The notes: generated from the letters alone by a model not told the origin. Counted from the first letter of the stretch, positions 8,507 through 17,881 are shown. The stretch is DNA of 64,000 bases from Chryseobacterium lacus (GCF_003336205.1 NZ_QPIE01000004.1:62001-126000); one strand, 5' to 3'. Numbers and translations: made by a program.

Positions 8507-10003
8507 TTAATGAATTCCTTTCATAAATTTATTCAATAGGGGAGAAAGTAGTAATAAGCTAACTCCTGATCCTAACATTAAATAGGTGATGAAGGGGTAG
8601 AGGTCAAAGTCATAAGTCGTTAGAATTTGCTCTAATGTAGCTGCCAGATAATTTCCTAAGGCAAAACTGGCCATCCAGACTCCCATCATAATAGAAGTGA
8701 TTTTTCCCGGAGAAAGTTTTGTAACCATTGATAATCCGATTGGCGAAAGCATTAACTCACCAATGGTTAATAGTACATATACCACTACCAGCCACATTGG
8801 GCTTACCAGATTTCCTGCGTCTGCACTGTCTTGAGCCTGAGTCATGATGAAAAATGCCACCGCACCTATGAACATCGCCATCGCAAATTTCACCGGAGTT
8901 CTTGGATTAAGTCTTTTGGCTGCCAGTTTGATCCACAAAATAGAGAATAAAGGAGCCAATGTTACAATTGCAATCGGGTTGATATTCTGAAACCATGTGG
9001 TAGGAATTTCAAAACCACTTACATTTCTGTCCGTATTTTCCTGTGCGAAAAGATTAAATGTCCCACCTGCCTGTTCAAATCCTGCCCAAAAGACGATATT
9101 GAAAAAAGCAAGAATTAAAATAACGAAAACACGCGTCCATTCTGTAGAACCTGTGGTTCCTTTGAAGATGGATAGGCCTATGAATCCTGCTCCTGCGATA
9201 CCCAGAACCCAAACCATAATGGTGTGGAATAGGTCGGAAGTATTGTTCCAAATAAACATGACCAGAAATACAAAAGCTACATTGGCAATCGTATAAACGA
9301 CTACGTCTCTCCAGTCTTTTGGCAAAAGTTTCGTTATTCCTTTTTCTTTATATCCGGGAGGAAGGCCTATATCTTCCAGCGTATTTCTTTTTCCGTAGAA
9401 CCACAAAACACCAATCAGCATTCCGATACCTGCAGCAAGATAGCCATAAGGCCAGCCTACTTTCTCACCTAAAGTTCCGGCTACAAAAGGAGAAAGAAAA
9501 GCACCGATATTAATACCCATATAAAAAATGGTGAAGGCACCGTCTTTTCGAGGATCATCGTTATCATACAAATCGCCAACTATGGTGGAAATATTAGGCT
9601 TAAAAAAACCATTCCCCAGAATTAATACTCCTAACCCTAAGTAGAAAAAGTTTTTTCTGGTTTCCAGATCGCCCATTAAATCTACAAAAGCACTGGCTGC
9701 CAACATAAACTGACCGATAGCCATTACCAAACCTCCGATAAGAATGGATTTTCGCTGGCCTAAAATTTTATCAGCAAACCATCCTCCCAGAATTGGGGTA
9801 AGATATACCAGCGCAGTGAAAACTCCATAAATTGACAAAGATTCTGAACGGTCAAGTCCAAACCCTCCGGTAGCTAATTCCGCCGTTAGGAAGATTGTTA
9901 GTAATGCCCGCATTCCATAGTAGGAAAAACGTTCCCACATTTCTGTAAAAAACAGAGAGTAAAGTCCCTTTGGATGCCCTTGTGTTGGCTTTGCTGTATC
10001 CAT
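8507..10003 (-). CDS. POT-family proton-dependent oligopeptide transporter
   Basis: A 498-residue peptide:proton symporter of the PTR2/POT group. The ExxERF motif (EMWERFSYYGMRALL, about residues 21-35) and the signature GNGFFKPNISTIVGDLY are present. It has the usual 12 or more membrane helices. A consensus Bacteroidota promoter (TTG-N19-TATATTTG, minus strand, plus 10032-10061) sits 28 bases upstream, and a terminator lies after the gene, so it is a monocistronic unit. It is clearly related to the POT genes on either side, which points to old duplication and probably different peptide preferences. Confidence 0.95.
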   Translation of the reverse strand: MDTAKPTQGHPKGLYSLFFTEMWERFSYYGMRALLTIFLTAELATGGFGLDRSESLSIYGVFTALVYLTPILGGWFADKILGQRKSILIGGLVMAIGQFMLAASAFVDLMGDLETRKNFFYLGLGVLILGNGFFKPNISTIVGDLYDNDDPRKDGAFTIFYMGINIGAFLSPFVAGTLGEKVGWPYGYLAAGIGMLIGVLWFYGKRNTLEDIGLPPGYKEKGITKLLPKDWRDVVVYTIANVAFVFLVMFIWNNTSDLFHTIMVWVLGIAGAGFIGLSIFKGTTGSTEWTRVFVILILAFFNIVFWAGFEQAGGTFNLFAQENTDRNVSGFEIPTTWFQNINPIAIVTLAPLFSILWIKLAAKRLNPRTPVKFAMAMFIGAVAFFIMTQAQDSADAGNLVSPMWLVVVYVLLTIGELMLSPIGLSMVTKLSPGKITSIMMGVWMASFALGNYLAATLEQILTTYDFDLYPFITYLMLGSGVSLLLLSPLLNKFMKGIH

Positions 10004-10031
10004 ATTGAATGTTAATTATTGTTAAGACCCA

Positions 10032-10061
10032 CAAATATACTTTTTTTTGGTAATCGGACAA
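10032..10061 (-). promoter_or_regulatory. Consensus Bacteroidota promoter for the 8507-10003 POT gene
   Basis: Read on the minus strand: TTG (plus 10061-10059), a 19-base spacer, then TATATTTG (plus 10039-10032). This matches the flavobacterial -33/-7 consensus TTG-N17-23-TAnnTTTG. Transcription should begin near plus 10026, about 25 bases before the ATG. Confidence 0.8.
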
Positions 10062-10072
10062 GATTTACTACA

Positions 10073-10101
10073 AGAAAAAATCGCAACCTGAGGCTGCGAT
10101 T
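10073..10101 (-). terminator. Intrinsic terminator of the peptidase-transporter operon
   Basis: The arms AATCGCA and TGCGATT, with an inner CC/GG pair (plus 10079-10101), form a stem. On the minus strand it is followed by seven T. It ends the transcript that carries the DPP IV gene and its POT neighbour. Confidence 0.8.
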
Positions 10102-10125
10102 ATCGTATTGAATAAAAATTAAATA

Positions 10126-11826
10126 TTAGTTGACTCCTTTTTCTTTCATTACTTTATTGAGCTGTTTCAAAATAGAAAGCCCTAAAAGTGTGGCCAATAA
10201 TAATAATCCGAAATTTACCCAGAAGAAATTGGCTTTGTCCTCATAGCCGTACCACAAGCTGGCAAGTACACCAGACAGTTTATTTCCAATAGACGTGGAA
10301 AGGAAAAATCCTCCCATCATCAATGCCGTAATTCTCGGAGGAGAAAGTTTGGAAACCAAAGACAATCCCATCGGAGAAAGGCATAGTTCACCCACGGTGA
10401 TAACTCCATACGCAGCAATAAGCCACCACGATGATACTTTATCCAAACTGCCTCCGCTGGCATAAATGGCGGCTACCATTACTAAACATGAAAGTGCCGA
10501 AATGAATAACCCAAGTACGATTTTCGACGGAGTAGTTGGTTCTTTTCCTCGTCTCCGAAGGAACATGAAAAATCCGACGACAACCGGTGTTAACGCAATT
10601 ACCCAAAATGGGTTTACTGATTGCAGCAGTTCTGTATTATAAAGATAAACGGGCTGATCTGGATTAGCATCGAGTTTTTCTTTCTGCTCGCTGTTCAGGT
10701 TCCTGAAATAAATATGTTTTCCTGTTTCTTTCAGGGCCTCACCTTGATCGTCCTTCTGTGCGCGGAATTGCTCATCATACACCGGGACTTCCTGATCTTT
10801 GTAACTCAACCCAAGCTGTCCGCGTTTTCCCGTTTCGTCTTGTTCCCCATCAATCATATAAACAGACTGCAATGGTTTCACAATACTTGCAGGAATTTCC
10901 CGATCGGTATAATACTTCGCCCAGTTGGTTAATGCAGTTCCGTTTTGTTTGAACACTGCCCAGAACATCAAACTAACCGCAAAAATTGCGAGCAAAGCAC
11001 CAATGGGACGTTTGTCTTCGGCATTGGCTTTTACATACAGCATTACATAGAAGTAGATCACCGGAATACAAGCGAAAATAAAGGCATCAGTAGAGTCGCT
11101 GCCAAAAATATCACCCGGAATTACCCAACCAATGATCCCCGCAATGATTGCTGGCAAGAACACCTTGATCAATACATCAGAAATCTTGGTATCACCTTCC
11201 TGAACCGGTTTGATAATGTTTCCTGAACGGATGTGCTTCATTCCCATAGTGAAAACCAAAAGCCCAAACAGCATTCCTCCACCGGCGGTGATGAACGCAG
11301 GTCCCCAACCATATTTGTTTCGCATATAAGCTGCAACAAAATTACAAATCAGCGCACCGATATTGATTCCCATATAGAAAATGTTATAACCAGCATCTTT
11401 ATTGGCTCTATAAGGTTCTTCGGTGTACAGGTTTCCCAAAAGCGTAGAAATACTTGGTTTGAAAAAACCGTTCCCCAAAATAATGAGGCCCATTGATGCA
11501 TAAAAAAGTGGAATTTCCTGAAAAAGACCCAAACCAATGTAACCTGCTGCCATCAGAATTCCGCCTATGTAGATGGCTTTTACATAGCCCAAAACCCTGT
11601 CGGCAAGAAAACCTCCTAAAAATGGCGTAAGATAGGTAAGGGCGATGAAAGTTCCGAAAATATCGTAAGCGTTTTTATCCAAAAAAGCTAATCCACCAGT
11701 ATCTTTCGGATCAATCATATACAGCACAAAAATTCCGAGCATCAGGTAATATCCGAATCGTTCCCACATTTCTGTGAAAAAAAGAAATGGAAGCCCTTTC
11801 GGGTGTTTGTTGTTTGTTTTTTCCAT
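10126..11826 (-). CDS. POT-family oligopeptide transporter with large periplasmic insertion
   Basis: A 566-residue PTR2/POT protein, about 65 residues longer than its two neighbours. The ExxERF motif is EMWERFGYYLML (about 19-30), and the signature GNGFFKPSISTLLGNLY is present. The extra length is a polar, charged segment of roughly 90 residues in the middle of the protein, starting near EIPASIVKPLQSVYMIDGEQ. It lies between membrane helices and is probably exposed at the periplasmic face. The start is only 33 bases after the stop of the DPP IV gene at 11860-13989, so the two are almost certainly one operon. The peptidase would produce the dipeptides that this transporter imports. Confidence 0.95.
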   Translation of the reverse strand: MEKTNNKHPKGLPFLFFTEMWERFGYYLMLGIFVLYMIDPKDTGGLAFLDKNAYDIFGTFIALTYLTPFLGGFLADRVLGYVKAIYIGGILMAAGYIGLGLFQEIPLFYASMGLIILGNGFFKPSISTLLGNLYTEEPYRANKDAGYNIFYMGINIGALICNFVAAYMRNKYGWGPAFITAGGGMLFGLLVFTMGMKHIRSGNIIKPVQEGDTKISDVLIKVFLPAIIAGIIGWVIPGDIFGSDSTDAFIFACIPVIYFYVMLYVKANAEDKRPIGALLAIFAVSLMFWAVFKQNGTALTNWAKYYTDREIPASIVKPLQSVYMIDGEQDETGKRGQLGLSYKDQEVPVYDEQFRAQKDDQGEALKETGKHIYFRNLNSEQKEKLDANPDQPVYLYNTELLQSVNPFWVIALTPVVVGFFMFLRRRGKEPTTPSKIVLGLFISALSCLVMVAAIYASGGSLDKVSSWWLIAAYGVITVGELCLSPMGLSLVSKLSPPRITALMMGGFFLSTSIGNKLSGVLASLWYGYEDKANFFWVNFGLLLLATLLGLSILKQLNKVMKEKGVN

Positions 11827-11859
11827 ATATCAGTTTTAAATTTTTATAAATTAAATAGT

Positions 11860-13989
11860 TTACAGCTTTTCAAGAATATAGTCTGTCATCATTTGATAGA
11901 GTTGTGGCCGTGTATTTCCACCGTAGATGCCGTGGTTTTTGTCAGGATAAGTCATAAACTGGAATTTCTTTTTGTTTTGAATAAGTGCTTCTGCAAAGGT
12001 GGCCGCATTTTGATAATGCACGTTGTCATCGGCAGTACCATGAACCATGAGGAAATTTCCTTTCATCAGTTTTGCAAAATGAATGGGAGAATTGTCATCA
12101 TATCCTGAAGGATTTTCCTGCGGAGTGCGCATAAATCTTTCGGTATAAATGGTGTCGTAATACCTCCAGTTGGTAACGGGAGCCACAGCAATTCCGGTTT
12201 TGAAAACATCTGCACCTTTGGTCAGCGCCAGTCCGGCCATATAACCACCGTAACTCCAGCCGAAAATTCCAATTCTGGAAGCATCAACATAGGATTGTTT
12301 CCCAAACCATTTGGCGGCAGTAATCTGGTCTTCGATCTCATATTTTCCCAGTTGCATATAGGTTACTTTCTTGAATTTTGTTCCTTTTCCGCCTGTTCCT
12401 CGTCCGTCAACACAAGCTACAATGTATCCCTGCTGAACAAGATGACTGAACCACAATCCATTGCCTCCGTCCCATGAATTGGTTACTTGTTGAGATCCGG
12501 GCCCGGAATATTGGTACATAAATAATGGATACTTTTTATTCGGATCGAAATTTTTTGGTTTCATGATCCAGGCATTCATTTGATCGCCAGCTTCGTTGGG
12601 AATCGTGATAAATTCTCTGGCAACCCAGCCGTCAGATTTTAATTTATCCAGCATTTCACTGTTGTTTTGCAATGGTCTCACGGTTTTCCCTTGGTTGTCT
12701 TTCAGCGTAAAAGTATGAGGCTGGGAAGCGTTGGATGAGGTTTCAATAAAATAATGAAAATTCCCGCTGAAATTAGCCGAATTGTTGCCTTCACGCTGTG
12801 AAACAATAGAAGATTTCCCGTTAGAGATATTTACTTTGGAAATCACTTTATGAATACTTCCGGTTTGGTTTGTCTGAACAAAAATCTCGTTGCTGGCCGG
12901 ATTGTAACCATAATAATCGGTTACTTCCCAGTTTCCTTTGGTGATTTGCTTTTTCAGTTTGCCGTCAGCATTATACCAGTAAAGATGGCGATGACCGTCT
13001 CTTTCGCTGGCCCAAAGAAAAGAATTGTCTTTAAGAAATTCCATCGTGACATTATCCGTATCTACCCATCTTTCGTCGGTTTCGGTGAAGAGTTTTGTGA
13101 CAGATCCTGTTTTGGTATTTACTTTCAGAACATCCGAAGCATTTTGAATTCTCTCTGAAGTAATCAAAATCATTTCATCTGCTTTTGCCGTCTGAATGAC
13201 ATTAGGGATGTAATAATTTTTAAAACCCGACAGATCCAAAGGTAAAATATTTCCAGTATTTAAGCGGTAAAAATGCGCAGAAACCTTAGCGTTTTCTTCG
13301 CCTGCTTTCGGATATTTGAAACGCATTTCCGCCGGATAAAGCAAATCGCCGTAAATCGGAATGTAGACTTCTTTTACTTCGCTTTCATCGAACTTCACAA
13401 AAACTATAGCGTCTGAATTTTTAGTCCATTCATACATTCGCGCATGGCCAAATTCTTCCTCATATACCCAATCCGCCAATCCGTTCAGGATATGATTTTT
13501 TTTTCCGTCGTGAGTAATTTGAGTAATTTTTCCATTATTCAAATCCTGATAATACAGATTGTTGTCAGAAATAAAAGCCACTTTTTCCGCATCGGGCGAA
13601 AATCTCGGTTCCTGAACAGGGTTTCCATTATTCAGCGAAATGGTTTTTTGTGATTTTAAATCTTTAATTTCAAATTTTCCCAGAAAAGAATGTCGATAAA
13701 TTGGCTGACTTTCTTTCAGCAACAGGATTTTATTTTCATCTTCGGAAAATTCATAGCTTTCGTAGTTTCCTTCCGCTATTATTCCTGATTTCTGTCCGGT
13801 TTGATAGGAGAATTTAGCGATTCCATCCCGTTCAATTACAGTGTAGTGTTCGCCGTTTTTCATGGAATTTATTCCTGAAATTCCTTTGCCACGGTAATAT
13901 CCTGAATATATCTTATCGAGCGTGATTTGCTGTGCTAATGTAAATTGAAAAGTAGTAAAAAGTAATAAGGATAAAACAATTTTTTTCAT
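11860..13989 (-). CDS. Dipeptidyl peptidase IV (S9B prolyl oligopeptidase family)
   Basis: A 709-residue exported serine peptidase that removes X-Pro (or X-Ala) dipeptides from peptide N-termini in the periplasm. Signal peptide 1-19 (ends TLAQ). An N-terminal beta-propeller holds the substrate-anchoring double-glutamate region DWVYEEEFG. The C-terminal alpha/beta hydrolase domain shows the nucleophile in GWSYGG (Ser about 579), the acid in HGTADDNVH (Asp about 653) and the His in DKNHGIYGG (about 686). Length and motifs match bacterial DPP IV. It heads an operon with the POT transporter at 10126. A -7 box TATCTTTG (plus 14009-14016) sits 19 bases before the start. Confidence 0.95.
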   Translation of the reverse strand: MKKIVLSLLLFTTFQFTLAQQITLDKIYSGYYRGKGISGINSMKNGEHYTVIERDGIAKFSYQTGQKSGIIAEGNYESYEFSEDENKILLLKESQPIYRHSFLGKFEIKDLKSQKTISLNNGNPVQEPRFSPDAEKVAFISDNNLYYQDLNNGKITQITHDGKKNHILNGLADWVYEEEFGHARMYEWTKNSDAIVFVKFDESEVKEVYIPIYGDLLYPAEMRFKYPKAGEENAKVSAHFYRLNTGNILPLDLSGFKNYYIPNVIQTAKADEMILITSERIQNASDVLKVNTKTGSVTKLFTETDERWVDTDNVTMEFLKDNSFLWASERDGHRHLYWYNADGKLKKQITKGNWEVTDYYGYNPASNEIFVQTNQTGSIHKVISKVNISNGKSSIVSQREGNNSANFSGNFHYFIETSSNASQPHTFTLKDNQGKTVRPLQNNSEMLDKLKSDGWVAREFITIPNEAGDQMNAWIMKPKNFDPNKKYPLFMYQYSGPGSQQVTNSWDGGNGLWFSHLVQQGYIVACVDGRGTGGKGTKFKKVTYMQLGKYEIEDQITAAKWFGKQSYVDASRIGIFGWSYGGYMAGLALTKGADVFKTGIAVAPVTNWRYYDTIYTERFMRTPQENPSGYDDNSPIHFAKLMKGNFLMVHGTADDNVHYQNAATFAEALIQNKKKFQFMTYPDKNHGIYGGNTRPQLYQMMTDYILEKL

Positions 13990-14008
13990 GTATTCTAAGG
14001 TAAGTTTT

Positions 14009-14016
14009 CAAAGATA
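14009..14016 (-). promoter_or_regulatory. -7 box for the DPP IV-POT operon
   Basis: Minus-strand TATCTTTG matches the TAnnTTTG consensus and lies 19 bases before the ATG at 13989. I see no clean TTG at 17-23 bases upstream, so the -33 part is weak. Confidence 0.5.
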
Positions 14017-14042
14017 TAAAATTTCTTAAAATGGCAGCAGGT

Positions 14043-14942
14043 TTACGGATTTAAGTTCTGGGGAGCAGCTGCAGCTGAATCCTTTTTTATTGGCGGATTG
14101 ATATTAATTTCCAGATCATCCGAACTCATTTGTTCTAATGTTTCATCGCTGGCATACATCACAATTGCTACTAGAAGAAGCGTTAAAGATAAAAACATCA
14201 CATAGAAAAAAGTAAATGTAAAGGACAGAAAGTTAGACCACAGTGTTCTTATTATTATAATTTTCTTACTTTTCCCTTTGAAAAACTGAAGAAAAGTCCA
14301 AATATTTAAGCTCATCGCAATCAGCAGAAATAATCCCATGAGATCACGATCCATAAAGTGTCCGATTAGTTCAGTGAAGAAATAAACCACCAAAGCCTGT
14401 CCTGCAAGAAAAGTCATAACCACCAACCATTCTGCATAGTATAATCTGTATTTTCGGAAGCCTAAATAAAATCCCAACGCAGCGGCAGGAATCATCAGTA
14501 AGATAAGAAAAGCAAGATGATCGGCGAACCAACCTATAATATTTTCCAGAAAATCAGACATATTGATAAAGTCTGGATTTTCAGCTAATTGAGGGTCGTC
14601 TTCTTCTTCAAAAAACTTCTCCCTTTCTCCATTTTCAATTACAAAATGATTCAGCAAACCGCACAAGGTTCCAAGAATAACCACAAAAAGCACGGGTTTA
14701 AAATGATTTTTTCTCCTTCCTTCCAGATATTCGCGAATGGTGTGGCCGGGTTTCGTGAATAGCATTTTGATGCTGTATAAAATACCTTTGTCCACATGGA
14801 AAATCCCATGTTGTATTTCATGGATGAGAAAATGAAAGTCGATACGTTCGGTATCCGCTTTTTGTCCACACGTGGGGCAGAATTTCTGATCTATAAGTAA
14901 ATGTTGCCCACAATTTCTACAGAGTTTCCGTTCATTTTGCAT
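14043..14942 (-). CDS. DUF3667 membrane protein with N-terminal zinc ribbon
   Basis: A 299-residue protein. The N-terminus carries a CxxC-CxxC zinc ribbon (KLCRNCGQHLLIDQKFCPTC). An amphipathic segment with the DUF3667-like pattern HFLIHEIQHGIFHVDKGIL follows, then TREYLEGRRKNHFKP, then four to five membrane helices and a polar tail. DUF3667 proteins are common in Bacteroidota and have no established function. I start it at ATG 14942 and not at the in-frame TTG at 14960, because a consensus -7 box (TACTTTTG, minus strand, plus 14958-14965) covers that TTG. It is separate from the DPP IV operon, which starts 50 bases downstream. Confidence 0.8.
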   Translation of the reverse strand: MQNERKLCRNCGQHLLIDQKFCPTCGQKADTERIDFHFLIHEIQHGIFHVDKGILYSIKMLFTKPGHTIREYLEGRRKNHFKPVLFVVILGTLCGLLNHFVIENGEREKFFEEEDDPQLAENPDFINMSDFLENIIGWFADHLAFLILLMIPAAALGFYLGFRKYRLYYAEWLVVMTFLAGQALVVYFFTELIGHFMDRDLMGLFLLIAMSLNIWTFLQFFKGKSKKIIIIRTLWSNFLSFTFTFFYVMFLSLTLLLVAIVMYASDETLEQMSSDDLEININPPIKKDSAAAAPQNLNP

Positions 14943-14957
14943 CGTAAAAGTTTTTTT

Positions 14958-14965
14958 CAAAAGTA
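14958..14965 (-). promoter_or_regulatory. -7 box for the DUF3667 gene
   Basis: Minus-strand TACTTTTG matches TAnnTTTG. The predicted start of transcription falls about 9-12 bases before ATG 14942, which decides the start codon in favour of this ATG. No clear TTG at the -33 position. Confidence 0.5.
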
Positions 14966-15043
14966 TTCTATTTCTGAATTATATTCATCTAAATTTATAA
15001 AAAACGGATGGTGGTGCTATTTTTTAAGTAATTTTAAAGTGTG

Positions 15044-15051
15044 TAATTTTG
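15044..15051 (+). promoter_or_regulatory. -7 box for a small gene
   Basis: TAATTTTG matches TAnnTTTG and lies 21 bases before the ATG at 15073. It argues that the small open frame there is transcribed and that the alternative start at 15049 is not used. No clear -33 element. Confidence 0.4.
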
Positions 15052-15072
15052 ATTTCACAAACATCAGAGTTC

Positions 15073-15288
15073 ATGAAAAAATATATGAAGTTCCCATTTA
15101 AAAAGAAGATTTCGTTTCCATTTTTCCTAACAAACTTGCTGAGAAATATTTTTTCGTTGAAGAAAAAGAGGGTTTCGAAACTCGGGGAATTTTCTCAGAA
15201 ACCAAGACAAGAAGAAGAGTTGCCCGAAAACGCTTCACCGGTATGCTTTGCGGAAGGTTCTGAAATAAGAGAAGAATATAAAGTTTGA
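15073..15288 (+). CDS. Small basic protein of unknown function
   Basis: A 71-residue open frame. The N-terminal half is basic and hydrophobic (MKKYMKFPFKKK, FPFFLTNLLRNIFSLKKKR) and could lie on a membrane surface. The C-terminal part is acidic and ends PVCFAEGSEIREEYKV, a composition that looks coding and not random. No known domain is recognised. A -7 box 21 bases upstream supports expression. A loose inverted repeat (TTTGATTT 15284-15291, AAATCAAA 15310-15317) overlaps its stop codon. It could be a lineage-specific protein. Confidence 0.5.
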   Translation: MKKYMKFPFKKKISFPFFLTNLLRNIFSLKKKRVSKLGEFSQKPRQEEELPENASPVCFAEGSEIREEYKV

Positions 15289-15404
15289 TTTTGCTCTTTA
15301 TAAAATCTGAAATCAAATTGCTTTTCTGATAAAAGTCACCATGTCAACTGGTTTACTTGCGCTTTATCTTGGTAAATTTACATTGTATAATAAAGACTAT
15401 CAAT

Positions 15405-15986
15405 ATGAAAACCGAAATTGCTGCTTTGCCGCTTGTGAGCACTTTGGAACACCTCACGATTCATCCAAAAGAATTCAATGAGGTTATAGCTGACCTGTTC
15501 GGCTACAATTATGAAGACTATAATGCGCTTTTTGAAATTGACAAAATCAGTCTTGATAAAGATACGCACGTCAGAATTCCGGTTTTCAGCAATGAAGAAT
15601 GTACTGTTTTCTTACGGATTTGGGGGCCAGATAATGCAACTGCAATACACGATCATTATCATTGGAAGGGCAAAATAAAAGTACTGAAAGGGCTTTTGAC
15701 TGAAATCAGCTATCGGGAAAATTCTAATTTTATTGAATATAACGGTGCTACCTCTGCTCCGGCAAATATGATTTTTCAGGAAAATTATCCCGGGATTCAT
15801 TCCATTGTTAATAATGATATAGGAATCACAGTGAGTCTTCACATTTATAAAAGCCCGGAATTTAATCTGAAAGGTATCCGAATTTTTGATACCGGACTTC
15901 GCAGGATTGCCTGGCTGAACGAAAAAGCGGCTTCCTGTTCATGGAATCTCCCGGAAGAATGCTATGATAAAATAATCTGTAATTAA
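15405..15986 (+). CDS. Cysteine dioxygenase (cupin)
   Basis: A 193-residue cupin that oxidises cysteine to cysteine sulfinate with non-haem iron. The three iron-binding histidines are visible as His82 and His84 (AIHDHYHWKG) and His132 (YPGIHSIVN). The position of the Cys that forms a thioether link in mammalian enzymes is Gly here, as in other bacterial members. The frame is open further upstream, to 15357, but the first ATG with a normal Flavobacterium-type start is 15405 (MKTEIAALP). A TAAATTTA box at 15373-15380 is a possible weak promoter. The gene stands alone. Confidence 0.85.
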   Translation: MKTEIAALPLVSTLEHLTIHPKEFNEVIADLFGYNYEDYNALFEIDKISLDKDTHVRIPVFSNEECTVFLRIWGPDNATAIHDHYHWKGKIKVLKGLLTEISYRENSNFIEYNGATSAPANMIFQENYPGIHSIVNNDIGITVSLHIYKSPEFNLKGIRIFDTGLRRIAWLNEKAASCSWNLPEECYDKIICN

Positions 15987-16258
15987 CAAGATTTTAAGGT
16001 GGCTACCCGGTGGATAGTCAGGATTTAAACTGAAAACTACCTGTCAAACTACCTTATAATAGTTTTGATAAAGCAGGTTCTCCTATTAAATTTGCGCTTA
16101 AAGAAAGAGGGTGAAAACCAACAACCATTGAAGGCATCATCAATCTAAGATTCAAAAAAACACAAATGATTGAATTGAAGGAAAGCTGACTCGATATGAG
16201 TACAGTTTTCTTTTTTTTATTGGTGATCGTCTCTTCGCCTCAGGTAGAAATTATTCCT

Positions 16259-16266
16259 TAAATTTG
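16259..16266 (+). promoter_or_regulatory. -7 box for mtaB
   Basis: TAAATTTG is a perfect match to TAnnTTTG. A TTC lies 22 bases upstream (16234-16236) as a possible -33. Transcription would begin about 16270, so ATG 16280 would have only a ten-base leader while ATG 16295 has about 25. Confidence 0.6.
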
Positions 16267-16294
16267 CAGTTATAAAACGATGCAAAAAGAAATA

Positions 16295-17629
16295 ATGAAA
16301 ACAGCTGCTTTTCACACGCTCGGATGCAAGCTAAATTTTGCAGAAACCTCCACTATTGCCAGGCAACTTACTGATGCAGGTTATGAAAAAGTGAGCTTTG
16401 AGGAAAAAGCCAGCGTATATATCATTAATACCTGTTCCGTAACTGAGGCCGCAGATAAAGAATGCAGGTTTCATATCCGAAGAGCGTTGAAAGCGAACCC
16501 GGATGGACTGGTCATTATAATCGGATGTTACGCACAACTGAAACCGGAAGAAATTGCAGAAATGGAAGGTGTTGACATGGTGTTGGGTGCAAAAGAAAAA
16601 TTCAATATTCTGAGTTATCTGGATGATCTGGAGAAAACCGAAAATTTTGGCGTTGTGCATTCCTGCGAAATAGAAGAAGCAGATTTTTTCATCGGAAGTT
16701 ATTCCATAGGCGACAGAACCCGTGCTTTTCTCAAAGTTCAGGATGGTTGCGATTACAAATGTACTTACTGTACCATTCCATTGGCGCGGGGTATTTCACG
16801 TTCAGATACCATTGAAAATGTAGTCCGAAATGCACAGGAAATTGCGGAAAAAGGAATTAAAGAAATTGTGTTAACCGGAGTAAACATCGGAGATTACGGG
16901 AAAGGAGAATTCGGCAATAAGAAACATGACCATACATTTCTAGATCTCATCAAGGCTCTGGATCAGGTAGAAGGAGTGGAGAGAATCCGCATTTCTTCGA
17001 TTGAGCCCAATCTTCTGAAGGACGAAAGCATCAAATTGGTGGCGGAAAGCGAACGTTTTGTTCCTCATTTTCATATCCCGTTACAGTCAGGAAGTGATGT
17101 TCTTTTGAAAAAAATGAAGCGCAGATATCTCACTCAACTTTACGCCGATAGAATTACCAAAATAAGGAAAGTAATGCCTGATGCTGCCATCGGCGTGGAT
17201 GTTATTGTTGGATTTCCCGGAGAAACTCAGGAGCTTTTCCTCGAAACTTATCATTTCCTGAACAATCTTCCGATTTCTTACCTGCACGTTTTCACTTATT
17301 CAGAAAGGGAAAATACAGAAGCCGCCGCCATGGAAGGAGCTGTACCTGTTCAGGAAAGAAAGAAAAGAAATAAAATGTTAAGGATTCTTTCGGAAAAGAA
17401 AAAGACCGCATTTTATGAAAGCCAGTTGGGTAAACGGTTTCCGGTGCTTTGGGAACATGAAAATAAAGAGGGAGCAATGTATGGTTTTACAGAAAATTAT
17501 ATCCGTGTTCAAAAGCCGTTTGATGCAGATTCCATCAATCAGATTGAGGTAGTTTCACTTCAGCAGATCGAAAACGACGGCTCTGTTTTTGTCATTCCTG
17601 CTTTTGATCGCTTTCTGGAAAGAGTATGA
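16295..17629 (+). CDS. mtaB: tRNA t6A37 methylthiotransferase MtaB
   Basis: A 444-residue radical-SAM enzyme that adds a methylthio group to t6A at position 37 of tRNAs reading ANN codons. It has an N-terminal MTTase domain with three cluster cysteines (HTLGCKLNF, NTCSVTEAAD, IGCYAQ). The radical-SAM domain carries CDYKCTYC and the TIPLARGISRS context, and a short TRAM-like C-terminus follows. HTLGCKLNFAETST is typical of the MtaB branch, and a RimO paralogue is also present at 37486. An upstream in-frame ATG at 16280 is possible; 16295 gives the usual family start (MKTAAFHTLGCK). Confidence 0.93.
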   Translation: MKTAAFHTLGCKLNFAETSTIARQLTDAGYEKVSFEEKASVYIINTCSVTEAADKECRFHIRRALKANPDGLVIIIGCYAQLKPEEIAEMEGVDMVLGAKEKFNILSYLDDLEKTENFGVVHSCEIEEADFFIGSYSIGDRTRAFLKVQDGCDYKCTYCTIPLARGISRSDTIENVVRNAQEIAEKGIKEIVLTGVNIGDYGKGEFGNKKHDHTFLDLIKALDQVEGVERIRISSIEPNLLKDESIKLVAESERFVPHFHIPLQSGSDVLLKKMKRRYLTQLYADRITKIRKVMPDAAIGVDVIVGFPGETQELFLETYHFLNNLPISYLHVFTYSERENTEAAAMEGAVPVQERKKRNKMLRILSEKKKTAFYESQLGKRFPVLWEHENKEGAMYGFTENYIRVQKPFDADSINQIEVVSLQQIENDGSVFVIPAFDRFLERV

Positions 17630-17881
17630 TAAGAAAATGGAAATTTTAAGATGATTAACCTATTCAGAAAATCTGCAATTTTTGATCAAATATTATAGAT
17701 TTTTTCAATAACTAAGGAAAGATTTCATTAAATTTTAGAAACTATAATTTTGCATAAAAGAAGTTTATATTTTATAATGCTTTGAGAAGTTTTCAATAAA
17801 TGTTTTAGATATATATTAGATGATTAACAATATAAAAGATATGATTTTAATGATTATTTTTGGCCATAAAAATTCACAAGC

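Noticed and set aside
16031-16111. Short frame reading KLPVKLPYNSFDKAGSPIKF and a few more residues, with a 9-base direct repeat AAACTACCT
   Set aside because: It has a coding-like look, but it is only 26 codons between stops with no start codon. It may be the tail of a decayed gene; nothing more can be supported.
16197-16262. 21-codon ATG frame upstream of mtaB
   Set aside because: It overlaps the mtaB promoter box and has no further support.
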